DNA of 64,000 nt, taken from Pseudomonas koreensis. Lineage in GTDB: Bacteria; Pseudomonadota; Gammaproteobacteria; Pseudomonadales; Pseudomonadaceae. The stretch spans positions 62,001-126,000 of the forward strand of contig NZ_JAAQYM010000005.1 in assembly GCF_012986595.1 (NCBI RefSeq), read 5' to 3'. The notes below the pieces were generated by a model. That model searched no databases. It had not been told where the DNA came from and was given only the letters and a program-made list of their open reading frames with translations. Shown one piece after another: positions 56,743 to 64,000 of the stretch (its first letter is position 1; every line of letters starts with the position of its first letter). Made by a program: the position numbers and the translations under genes.

Positions 56743-57620
56743 AAACTGCCAAATCATCCCTGTTTTTATTGCCACTGCTTGGCCTGGCGTTGCTTGCCGG
56801 CTGCAACAAATCCGAAGAACCGACCCAGCCGAAAGTCGCCAGCGAAAGCGCCGCGCCGGCCGGTTACCTGGACAAGATCAAGGCCCGCGACAAACTGATC
56901 GTCGGCGTGTTCACCGACAAGCCGCCATTCGGCTTCGTCGATGAGGCCGGGCGCTACGTCGGTTTCGACACTGACATCGGTCGGCGTTTCGCCAAGGATC
57001 TGCTTGGCGATGAAAACAAGGTCGAGTTCGTTGCCGTGGAACCGGCGAGCCGCATTCCGTTCCTGCAAAGCGACAAGGTCGACCTGATCCTCGCCAACAT
57101 GACCGTGACCCCGGAACGCAAGGAAGCGGTGGAATTCACCAACCCGAACCTCAAGGTCGCGGTGCAGGCACTGGTACCGCAGAACAGCTCGGTGAAAAAA
57201 CTCGATGACCTGGCGACCCGCACCACCATCGTCACCACCGGCACGACTGCAGACATCTGGCTGACCAAGAATCATCCGGACTGGAAACTGCTGAAGTTCG
57301 AGAAAAATTCCGAGTCGTTGCAAGCACTGGCCAACGGTCGTGGTGATGCCTACGCGCAGGACAACCTGGTGCTGTTCAGCTGGGCCAAGCAGAACCCGGG
57401 CTACCGCGTGCTGGACGACAAGCTCGGCGCCGAAGCACCGATTGCCCCGGCAGTGAAGAAGGGCAACATCGAGTTGCGAGACTGGGTGAATACCGAGCTG
57501 GCGAAGCTGGGTGAGGAAAAGTATCTGCTCAAGCTGTACGACCAGTATGTGCGTAAAGAACTGAGCGATGACACCCGGCCTGAGAGTGTGATTGTTGAAG
57601 GTGGCAAGTGGCAGGGGTGA
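56739..57620 (+). CDS. Amino acid-binding lipoprotein of the ABC transporter
   Basis: 293 residues. Lipoprotein signal with lipobox LLAGC (Cys about 22). Type 3 solute-binding domain (KARDKLIVGVFTDKPPFGF, DTDIGRRFAKDLLG, VDLILANMTVTPERKEAVEF). The Pro-Pro-Phe-Gly segment is typical of amino acid binding. Ligand uncertain: glutamate/aspartate, cystine or similar. Confidence 0.92.
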   Translation: MKTAKSSLFLLPLLGLALLAGCNKSEEPTQPKVASESAAPAGYLDKIKARDKLIVGVFTDKPPFGFVDEAGRYVGFDTDIGRRFAKDLLGDENKVEFVAVEPASRIPFLQSDKVDLILANMTVTPERKEAVEFTNPNLKVAVQALVPQNSSVKKLDDLATRTTIVTTGTTADIWLTKNHPDWKLLKFEKNSESLQALANGRGDAYAQDNLVLFSWAKQNPGYRVLDDKLGAEAPIAPAVKKGNIELRDWVNTELAKLGEEKYLLKLYDQYVRKELSDDTRPESVIVEGGKWQG

Positions 57621-57655
57621 TCGGCCGTTAAATCTGCGGTGACCTGAAGGTCCTC

Positions 57656-57720
57656 TTCGCGAGCAGGCTCGCTCCCACAGGGGGATGCATTCCAACTGTG
57701 GAAGCGAGCCTGCTCGCTCA
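57656..57720. repeat. REP pair, GTGGGAGCGAGCCTGCTCGC family
   Basis: Left intact, right slightly diverged (GTGGAAGCGAGCCTGCTCGC). Between the convergent binding-protein and ATPase genes. Confidence 0.88.
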
Positions 57721-57728
57721 GGTGCCGC

Positions 57729-58889
57729 TCAATCCGGCCAGTTCCACGCTGGCTCATCCAGCACCCGCTGCCCGACAATTGCGGTCTGGCCCAGCGTTTT
57801 TTCCAGCACGATGCAATTGCATTCGGGATCTTCCTGCAACGCCGAAATCAACCGCCGCGCATGGGACACCACCCACACCTGACATTCTTCTGATGCACGA
57901 ATGATCAAGCGTGCCAGTGCTGGCAGCAGGTCTGGATGCAGACTGGTTTCCGGTTCGTTCAGCACCATCAGCGTCGGCGGCCTCGGTGTCAGCAGGGCCG
58001 CGACCAGCAGCAGATAGCGCAACGTCCCGTCCGACAGCTCCGCCGCTGACAGCGGCCGCAGCAAACCTTCCTGATAAAACTCGATGGCAAAGCGTCCACC
58101 GGGCAGCGGCTCGATGTTCAGCCGTGCGCCGGGAAACGCATCGCTGATCGCGGCTTGCAACGCCTCGGGATCACCGATTTCAATGATGGTCTGCAACGCT
58201 GCCGCCAGATCGCGACCGTCGTGGTGCAACACGGGCGTGCGGGTGCCCAGCTGCGGTTGGCGCACCGGGGCGTCGGCGTCGCTGCGAAAGTGATCGTAGA
58301 AGCGCCAGCGGCGGATGAACTCGCGCATCTGAAACACTTCCGGCGAACTGCGCAGACTGCCGACCTGATCGAACAAGCTGTCGAAGTTCGGTGTGTGCTG
58401 CGCCAGCACGTCCCAGCTGCGCCCTTCGCGGGCGCGGATCATCGGGCCGTGGCGATCCACCAGCAGGCTGGCCGGGCGATAGAGCGGGCCGGCCCAGATG
58501 CATTCTTTCTTGATTTCCGGGTCGAGGGAGAAGAACGAACGGCTCGGTTCCGGCAAACCGAGGGCTATCGCGTAGCTGAAATCTTCCCCGGCAAAACCCA
58601 GGCGCAGCCGTTTGACGCCGTGACGCACCGTCGGCTCGACCGCCACTTCGCCGCTGCGCATGCGGCGGCTGATGGTTTCCGGGCCGGCCCAGAACGTCGA
58701 ATCCAGCCCGCCTTCGCGGGCCAGGGCATTCACCACGCCACCCTGAGCGGTCTCCGCCAACAGGCGCAAGGCGCGGTAGAGATTGGACTTGCCGCTGCCA
58801 TTGGGGCCGGTGATCAGGTTCAGCCGGCCCAGCGGAATCACCAGTTTGTTGATCGAGCGGTAATTGGCTACCGCGAGGGTCTTGAGCAT
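57729..58889 (-). CDS. AAA-family ATPase (RecF/SMC-like, COG4637-type)
   Basis: 386 residues from ATG 58889 with AAGGAAA upstream; the longer frame to 59051 runs through a REP pair and is not used. Walker A GPNGSGKS (28-35) and a C-terminal Walker B-type LNEPETSLHPDLLPALARL with a downstream VVSHARRLISAL. This is the fold of AAA-15/21 ATPases with a coiled insertion, some of which belong to defence modules. No toxin or nuclease gene is next to it, so it is probably a stand-alone housekeeping or repair-type protein. Function unknown. Confidence 0.87.
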   Translation of the reverse strand: MLKTLAVANYRSINKLVIPLGRLNLITGPNGSGKSNLYRALRLLAETAQGGVVNALAREGGLDSTFWAGPETISRRMRSGEVAVEPTVRHGVKRLRLGFAGEDFSYAIALGLPEPSRSFFSLDPEIKKECIWAGPLYRPASLLVDRHGPMIRAREGRSWDVLAQHTPNFDSLFDQVGSLRSSPEVFQMREFIRRWRFYDHFRSDADAPVRQPQLGTRTPVLHHDGRDLAAALQTIIEIGDPEALQAAISDAFPGARLNIEPLPGGRFAIEFYQEGLLRPLSAAELSDGTLRYLLLVAALLTPRPPTLMVLNEPETSLHPDLLPALARLIIRASEECQVWVVSHARRLISALQEDPECNCIVLEKTLGQTAIVGQRVLDEPAWNWPD

Positions 58890-58935
58890 GGGCGTTTCCT
58901 TCTGCCGGAACCGATAGTGTGCCGTGCCTGTACCC

Positions 58936-59044
58936 CTGTGGCGAGGGAGCTTGCTCCCGCTGGGCTGCGAAGCGGCCCCAACCCCCGATTCGAGAGGTTT
59001 GCGCCTGCTTCGCAGTCGAGCGGGAGCAAGCTCCCTCGCCACAG
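58936..59044. repeat. REP pair, TGGCGAGGGAGCTTGCTCCC family
   Basis: Near-perfect inverted copies in the divergent gap between the ATPase and triA. Confidence 0.92.
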
Positions 59045-59150
59045 AAATCATTGTCGAAAAATGCCTTATTCCCGCGAGCGAACGTTGAACCCTGTTCTAA
59101 GCTCACAGTCGTATCGTCACTTGCACGTTCGTACACAGGAAGGAGTCTGC

Positions 59151-60254
59151 ATGGCGAGTCCCGGATTGAAAACAGTTGTCGTGCTGAGCCTGCTCACGTT
59201 GCTGACCGCTTGCGGCAAGAAAGAAGCCCCGGCGGCGTACCTGCCACGGGTCTTCGTGCAAGAGGTCAAACCGGCCAATTACGCCGCTGCCGTGACCCTT
59301 ACTGGCGATGTGCAGGCACGCGTACAGACCGAACTGTCGTTCCGGGTCGGTGGCAAGATCATCCAGCGCATGGTGGATGTCGGCGACCGGGTCAGCGCCA
59401 AACAGGTGCTGGCCAAACTCGATCCCAAGGACCTGCAGACCAACGTCGACTCCGCGCAAGCCCAGGTCATTGCCGAGCAGGCACGGGTCAAGCAGAGTGC
59501 GGCAGCGTTCGTGCGTCAGCAAAAACTGTTGCCCAAGGGTTACACCAGCCAGAGCGAATACGATTCCGCCCAGGCCGCCTTGCGCAGCAGCCAGAGCGCC
59601 CTGAGCGCGGCGCAGGCGCAACTGGCCAACGCCAAGGACCAGTTGAGCTACACCTCGCTGATCGCCGATGCGCCGGGGGTGATCACCGAGCGTCAGGCTG
59701 AAGTCGGTCAAGTGGTGCAGGCCACCGCGCCGATTTTCTCGCTGGCCCGCGATGGCGAGCGCGATGCCGTATTCAACGTTTATGAGTCGCTGCTGGCCGA
59801 GCGCCCGGCGGACCGTTCGATTGTCGTCAGCCTGCTTGATAACCCCGCGATCAAGACCACCGGCACGGTGCGTGAAATCACCCCGGCGGTGTCGGCGCAG
59901 TCCGGCACGGTGCAAGTCAAAGTCAGCCTCGACAGCCTGCCCCAGGGCATGCAGTTGGGCTCGGTGGTCAGCGCCACGGCCAAGGGCAGCGGGAAAACGG
60001 CAGTGGAGTTGCCGTGGTCGGCACTGACCAAAAACATCAGCGATGCGGCGGTGTGGATGGTCGACGACAAGGGCGAAGCGCAGTTGCACAACGTCACTGT
60101 CAGCCGCTACCTGATTGGCAAGGTCATCATCAGCGACGGCCTCAAGGGTGGGGAAAAAGTCATTGTCGCGGGTGGGCAATTGTTGCACCCGGGCATGAAA
60201 GTCGAGATTGCCGAAAACACCTACAAGGATCTGCAACCGGGAGCACAGCCATGA
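59151..60254 (+). CDS. triA: TriA-like RND efflux periplasmic adaptor lipoprotein
   Basis: 367 residues from ATG 59151 after GGAAGGAG. The upstream extension of the frame is not used. Lipobox LTAC with Cys21. Lipoyl and coiled hairpin (VQTELSFRVGGKIIQRMVDV, a helical Ala/Gln-rich hairpin about 100-165) and a beta-barrel. It links the RND pump to an outer membrane channel. The ATGA overlap with the next adaptor, and two adaptors before one pump, match triABC of P. aeruginosa, which exports triclosan and other compounds with OpmH. Confidence 0.9.
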   Translation: MASPGLKTVVVLSLLTLLTACGKKEAPAAYLPRVFVQEVKPANYAAAVTLTGDVQARVQTELSFRVGGKIIQRMVDVGDRVSAKQVLAKLDPKDLQTNVDSAQAQVIAEQARVKQSAAAFVRQQKLLPKGYTSQSEYDSAQAALRSSQSALSAAQAQLANAKDQLSYTSLIADAPGVITERQAEVGQVVQATAPIFSLARDGERDAVFNVYESLLAERPADRSIVVSLLDNPAIKTTGTVREITPAVSAQSGTVQVKVSLDSLPQGMQLGSVVSATAKGSGKTAVELPWSALTKNISDAAVWMVDDKGEAQLHNVTVSRYLIGKVIISDGLKGGEKVIVAGGQLLHPGMKVEIAENTYKDLQPGAQP

Positions 60255-61315
60255 AGCAACTGGGGCTGTTGTCCATGGCGATGTTGTTGGCCGCCTGCTC
60301 GAAAAGCGAGCCACCGCCGGAACCGGTGCGACCGGTGCTGTCGATCAAGGTCCAGGCACTGAACGAGGAAACCCTGGGGCGCTTCGCCGGCAGCATTCAG
60401 GCGCGTTATGAGAGCAATACCGGTTTCCGCGTTGGCGGACGTATCGCCAGCCGTAACGTCGATGTCGGCGCTGAGGTGCAAAAGGGCACGCTGCTGGCGA
60501 CGCTCGACCCGTCCGATCAGCAGAACCAGTTGCGTTCGGCCCAGGGCGATCTGGCCAAGGTCCAGGCGCAACTGATCAACGCCCAGGCCAACGCTCGGCG
60601 GCAGCAGGCGCTGTTCGATCGTGGAGTTGGCGCGCAGGCGCAACTGGACATCGCCACCACCGACCTGAAGACCACCCAGGCGTCGCTCGATCAGGCGCGG
60701 GCGGCGGTCAATCAAAGCAAGGATCAACTGAGCTACACCGAACTGCGCTCCGACCACAAAGCCGTGGTCACCGCATGGAACGCCGAAGCCGGGCAAGTGG
60801 TGACGGCCGGTCAACAGGTGGTGACCTTGGCGCAACCGGACATCAAGGAAGCCGTGATCGACCTGCCGGACACGCTGGTCGATGAGATTCCCTCCGACGT
60901 GGTGTTTCTGGTGGCCGGGCAACTCGATCCGAGCATCAACACCACGGCGACCATTCGCGAGATCGAACCGCAGGCCCAAAGCGCCACGCGCACTCGCCGT
61001 GCGCGGTTGACCCTGGCCAATACGCCGGACGGTTTCCGCCTTGGCACGGCGATCAGCGTGACCCTCAGTTCGGCGATCAAGCCGCGCATCGAATTGCCCG
61101 CGACCGCCCTGCAGGAAGCTGATGGCAAGACCCGCATCTGGGTGATCGATACCCAAAGCAAAACCGTCGCACCCCGTGACGTCAGCGTGATCAGCCGTAC
61201 CGACGGCACGGTGGTGCTGGCCGGCGGGGTCAAGTCCGGCGAGCAGGTGGTCACCGCTGGCGTCAACAGTCTCAAACCCGGACAAGCCGTGAAACTCGAC
61301 GAGGACAGTCAATGA
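60251..61315 (+). CDS. triB: TriB-like RND efflux periplasmic adaptor lipoprotein
   Basis: 354 residues from ATG 60251, overlapping triA by ATGA. Lipobox LAAC with Cys16. Adaptor fold with helical hairpin (GDLAKVQAQLINAQANARRQ, then TTDLKTTQASLDQARAAV). The stop overlaps the triC start. A second, different adaptor in the same operon is the hallmark of TriABC. Confidence 0.9.
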   Translation: MKQLGLLSMAMLLAACSKSEPPPEPVRPVLSIKVQALNEETLGRFAGSIQARYESNTGFRVGGRIASRNVDVGAEVQKGTLLATLDPSDQQNQLRSAQGDLAKVQAQLINAQANARRQQALFDRGVGAQAQLDIATTDLKTTQASLDQARAAVNQSKDQLSYTELRSDHKAVVTAWNAEAGQVVTAGQQVVTLAQPDIKEAVIDLPDTLVDEIPSDVVFLVAGQLDPSINTTATIREIEPQAQSATRTRRARLTLANTPDGFRLGTAISVTLSSAIKPRIELPATALQEADGKTRIWVIDTQSKTVAPRDVSVISRTDGTVVLAGGVKSGEQVVTAGVNSLKPGQAVKLDEDSQ

Positions 61316-64000
61316 AAGGCTCTTTCAATCTCTCCGAATGGGCCCTCAAGCATCAGTCGTTCGTCTGGTACCTGATGTTCGTCGCGCTGCTGATGGGGGT
61401 GTTTTCGTACTTCAATCTGGGGCGTGAAGAAGACCCCTCGTTCACCATCAAGACCATGGTGATCCAGACCAAATGGCCGGGCGCGACGCAGGAGGAAACC
61501 CTCAAGCAGGTCACCGACCGCATCGAGAAAAAACTCGAAGAGCTCGACTCTCTCGACTACGTGAAAAGCTACACGCGCCCCGGCGAGTCGACGGTGTACG
61601 TGTACCTGCGCGACACCACCAGCGCCAAGGACATTCCGCAAATCTGGTACCAGGTGCGCAAGAAGATCGACGACATTCGTGGCCAGTTTCCCCAAGGCAT
61701 TCAAGGCCCGGGGTTCAACGATGAGTTCGGCGATGTGTACGGCTCGGTCTACGCGTTTACCGCCGACGGTCTGACCATGCGCCAATTGCGCGACTACGTG
61801 GAGCAGGCCCGCGCCGAGATCCGCAACGTCCCGGGGCTGGGCAAGATCGAAATGATCGGCCAGCAGGACGAAGTGATTTACCTGAACTTCTCCACCCGCA
61901 AACTCGCCGCGCTGGGCATCGATCAGCGTCAGGTGGTGCAGAGCCTGCAATCGCAGAACGCCGTGACCCCGGCGGGGGTGATCGAGGCCGGTCCGGAGCG
62001 CATTTCGGTGCGCACCTCGGGGCAGTTCGCTTCGGAAAAAGACCTCGCCGAAGTCAATCTCAAGCTCAATGACCGTTTTTACCGCTTGGCGGACATCGCC
62101 GACATCAGCCGCGGTTACGTCGACCCGGCCACCCCGGAATTCCGTTTCAACGGCAAGCCGGCGATCGGTCTGGCGATTGCCATGCAGAAGGGCGGCAACG
62201 TCCAGGAATTCGGCAAGGCATTGCACGCGCGTATTGACCAGGTCACCGCTGACCTGCCGGTGGGCGTCGGCGTGCACACGGTGTCCGATCAGGCGGTGGT
62301 GGTGGAAGAGGCGGTAGGCGGGTTCACCAGCGCGCTGTTCGAAGCGGTGGTGATCGTGCTGGTGGTCAGCTTCATCAGCCTTGGCGTGCGCGCCGGGCTG
62401 GTGGTGGCGTGCTCGATCCCGCTGGTGCTGGCGATGGTGTTCGTGTTCATGGAATACAGCGGCATCACCATGCAGCGGATTTCCCTCGGTGCGCTGATCA
62501 TCGCCCTCGGCCTGTTGGTGGATGACGCGATGATCACCGTGGAGATGATGGTCACGCGCCTGGAAATGGGCGAGACCAAGGAGCAGGCGGCCACGTTCGC
62601 CTACACCTCCACGGCGTTCCCGATGCTCACCGGTACGCTGGTGACGGTCGCCGGTTTCGTGCCGATCGGCCTCAACGCCAGCTCCGCCGGTGAGTACACC
62701 TTCACCCTGTTTGCAGTGATCGCGGTGGCAATGCTCGTGTCGTGGGTGGTGGCGGTGTTCTTCGCGCCGGTGATCGGCGTGCACATCCTCAGCACCAACG
62801 TGAAACCCCATGAAGCCGAGCCGGGCCGCATCGGTCGAGCCTTCAACGGCGGTTTGCTGTGGTGCATGCGCAACCGCTGGTGGGCCATCGGCATCACCGT
62901 GCTGCTGTTTGTGCTGGCGGTGTTCTGCATGCGTTTTGTGCAGAACCAGTTCTTCCCGTCGTCGGACCGTCCGGAAATCCTCGTCGACCTGAACCTGCCA
63001 CAAAACGCTTCCATCGACGAAACCCGCAAGGCCGTCGACAAGCTCGAAGCGACGCTCAAGGGCGACGCGGACATCGTGCGCTGGAGCACCTACATCGGTC
63101 AGGGCGCGATCCGTTTCTACCTGCCGCTCGATCAGCAATTGCAGAACCCGTACTACGCGCAGCTGGTGATCGTCAGCAAAAACTTCGAGGCCCGCGAGGC
63201 GTTGAGCCAGCGCCTGCGTGAGCGCTTGCACAAAGACTTCGTCGGCATCGGCAGTTACGTGCAGGCACTGGAAATGGGCCCGCCGGTAGGGCGTCCGATT
63301 CAATACCGGGTCAGCGGCAAGGACATCGATCAAGTGCGCAAGCACGCCATCGACCTGGCGACCGAGCTGGACAAGAACGAGCACATCGGCGAGATCATTT
63401 ACGACTGGAACGAGCCGGGCAAAGTCCTGCGCATCGACATCGCTCAGGACAAGGCGCGCCAGCTCGGGCTGTCGTCCGAAGACGTGGCGAAACTGATGAA
63501 CAGCATCGTCAGTGGTGCGCCGCTGACCCAGGTCAACGATGACATCTACCTGATCAACGTGGTCGGCCGTGCGGTGAGCTCCGAGCGCGGCACGCCGGAG
63601 ACCCTGCAGAACCTGCAGATCGTCACGCCCAACGGCACGTCGATCCCGCTGTTGGCGTTCGCTACCGTGCGTTATGAACTGGAGCAGCCGCTGGTGTGGC
63701 GTCGCGATCGCTTGCCGACCATCACCATCAAAGCGTCGGTGCGCGACGAAATTCAGCCCACCGATCTGGTGAAACTCCTCAAACCGTCGATCGATGCCTT
63801 CGCTGACAAACTGCCGGTCGGCTACAAGGTCGCCACCGGCGGTACGGTCGAGGAAAGCGGCAAGGCCCAGGGGCCGATCGCCAAGGTGCTGCCGTTGATG
63901 CTGTTTTTGATGGCGACCTTCCTGATGATCCAGCTGCACAGCGTGCAGAAGATGTTCCTGGTGGCAAGTGTCGCGCCGCTGGGGCTGATCGGCGTGGTGC
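61312..64000 (+). CDS. triC: TriC-like RND efflux pump, 3' end outside the window
   Basis: Starts ATG 61312 overlapping triB (ATGA) and is open to the window end, giving about 896 visible residues of an expected roughly 1000. N-terminal transmembrane helix near residues 14-32, periplasmic porter domain, and the transmembrane-4 proton relay GLLVDDAMITVE with Asp404 and Asp405 intact. It is a member of the multidrug RND group; heavy-metal RND pumps usually differ here. No frameshift is visible. Confidence 0.9.
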   Translation, partial: MKGSFNLSEWALKHQSFVWYLMFVALLMGVFSYFNLGREEDPSFTIKTMVIQTKWPGATQEETLKQVTDRIEKKLEELDSLDYVKSYTRPGESTVYVYLRDTTSAKDIPQIWYQVRKKIDDIRGQFPQGIQGPGFNDEFGDVYGSVYAFTADGLTMRQLRDYVEQARAEIRNVPGLGKIEMIGQQDEVIYLNFSTRKLAALGIDQRQVVQSLQSQNAVTPAGVIEAGPERISVRTSGQFASEKDLAEVNLKLNDRFYRLADIADISRGYVDPATPEFRFNGKPAIGLAIAMQKGGNVQEFGKALHARIDQVTADLPVGVGVHTVSDQAVVVEEAVGGFTSALFEAVVIVLVVSFISLGVRAGLVVACSIPLVLAMVFVFMEYSGITMQRISLGALIIALGLLVDDAMITVEMMVTRLEMGETKEQAATFAYTSTAFPMLTGTLVTVAGFVPIGLNASSAGEYTFTLFAVIAVAMLVSWVVAVFFAPVIGVHILSTNVKPHEAEPGRIGRAFNGGLLWCMRNRWWAIGITVLLFVLAVFCMRFVQNQFFPSSDRPEILVDLNLPQNASIDETRKAVDKLEATLKGDADIVRWSTYIGQGAIRFYLPLDQQLQNPYYAQLVIVSKNFEAREALSQRLRERLHKDFVGIGSYVQALEMGPPVGRPIQYRVSGKDIDQVRKHAIDLATELDKNEHIGEIIYDWNEPGKVLRIDIAQDKARQLGLSSEDVAKLMNSIVSGAPLTQVNDDIYLINVVGRAVSSERGTPETLQNLQIVTPNGTSIPLLAFATVRYELEQPLVWRRDRLPTITIKASVRDEIQPTDLVKLLKPSIDAFADKLPVGYKVATGGTVEESGKAQGPIAKVLPLMLFLMATFLMIQLHSVQKMFLVASVAPLGLIGVV

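Noticed and set aside
57729..58889. AAA ATPase considered as part of a defence system
   Set aside because: No nuclease, toxin or other partner gene is adjacent, and REP pairs and ordinary genes flank it.
58155..59150. Upstream in-frame extension of triA
   Set aside because: It runs through the divergent ATPase gene and a REP pair; a perfect ribosome site and lipoprotein signal mark ATG 59151 as the start.
61309..63939. 876-codon open frame on the minus strand opposite triC
   Set aside because: Same kind of high-GC antisense shadow; full of His, Arg and Asp runs, and the plus strand carries an intact RND pump.

Overview
The window looks like a chromosomal segment of a Pseudomonas of the fluorescens group. 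Supporting points are high GC coding sequence with AT-rich intergenic islands, at least eighteen Pseudomonas-type REP inverted pairs, and gene orders that from memory match P. aeruginosa blocks: gabD-gabT; desA, a GGDEF/EAL gene, oscA, sbp and cysTWA; atsR/atsBCA; a TonB receptor with an arylsulfotransferase; tonB-exbB-exbD; and triABC. No phage, insertion sequence, CRISPR array or rRNA was seen. One tRNA gene (Arg, anticodon CCG) is present.

Layout. 0-8 kb: the 3' part of a DUF945 gene, then pgaABCD for synthesis and export of the biofilm polysaccharide poly-N-acetylglucosamine. 8-13.5 kb: a Rieske/FAD oxidoreductase (minus strand), a PEBP-fold protein, a three-gene VWA lipoprotein / ECF sigma / membrane protein unit, and a small acidic protein. 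13.6-18.4 kb: tRNA-Arg, gabDT, and a receiver-HDOD protein. 18.5-23 kb: a PAS-GGDEF cyclase, the desaturase desA, and a PAS-GGDEF-EAL protein. 23.2-27.5 kb: oscA-sbp-cysTWA sulfate import. 27.5-32.1 kb: a DUF962 protein, a Crp/Fnr regulator, then periplasmic HbpS-like and HiuH-like genes divergent from a two-component system. The intergenic region of that divergent pair carries a palindrome resembling the E. coli HprR/CusR box. 32.2-34.4 kb: an AraC regulator divergent from a desaturase-like gene.

34.5-57.6 kb is a large sulfur-scavenging region. It holds arylsulfatase atsA with the atsB/atsC/atsR importer, two LysR regulators, alkylsulfatase atsK, a second formylglycine sulfatase, a TonB-dependent receptor, an arylsulfotransferase, a dedicated TonB-ExbB-ExbD, a small hydrolase, an unusual AAA+ protein of the sigma-54 activator class, a MetQ-like binding protein and a polar amino acid ABC transporter. 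Together these could take sulfate esters across the outer membrane, import them, and release sulfate in the cytoplasm. Several promoters share a TTCTTATTCC-like element that may mark a sulfur-starvation regulon. 57.7-64 kb: an AAA ATPase (minus strand) and the triABC RND efflux operon, cut by the window edge inside triC.

Most genes belong to recognisable families. The observations most worth following are the HprR-like box, the shared element upstream of sulfur genes, the activator with altered sigma-54 contact loop and no visible DNA-binding domain, a 30-codon ORF with a strong ribosome site, and the VWA/ECF/membrane protein unit. No clearly new system could be demonstrated from sequence alone.
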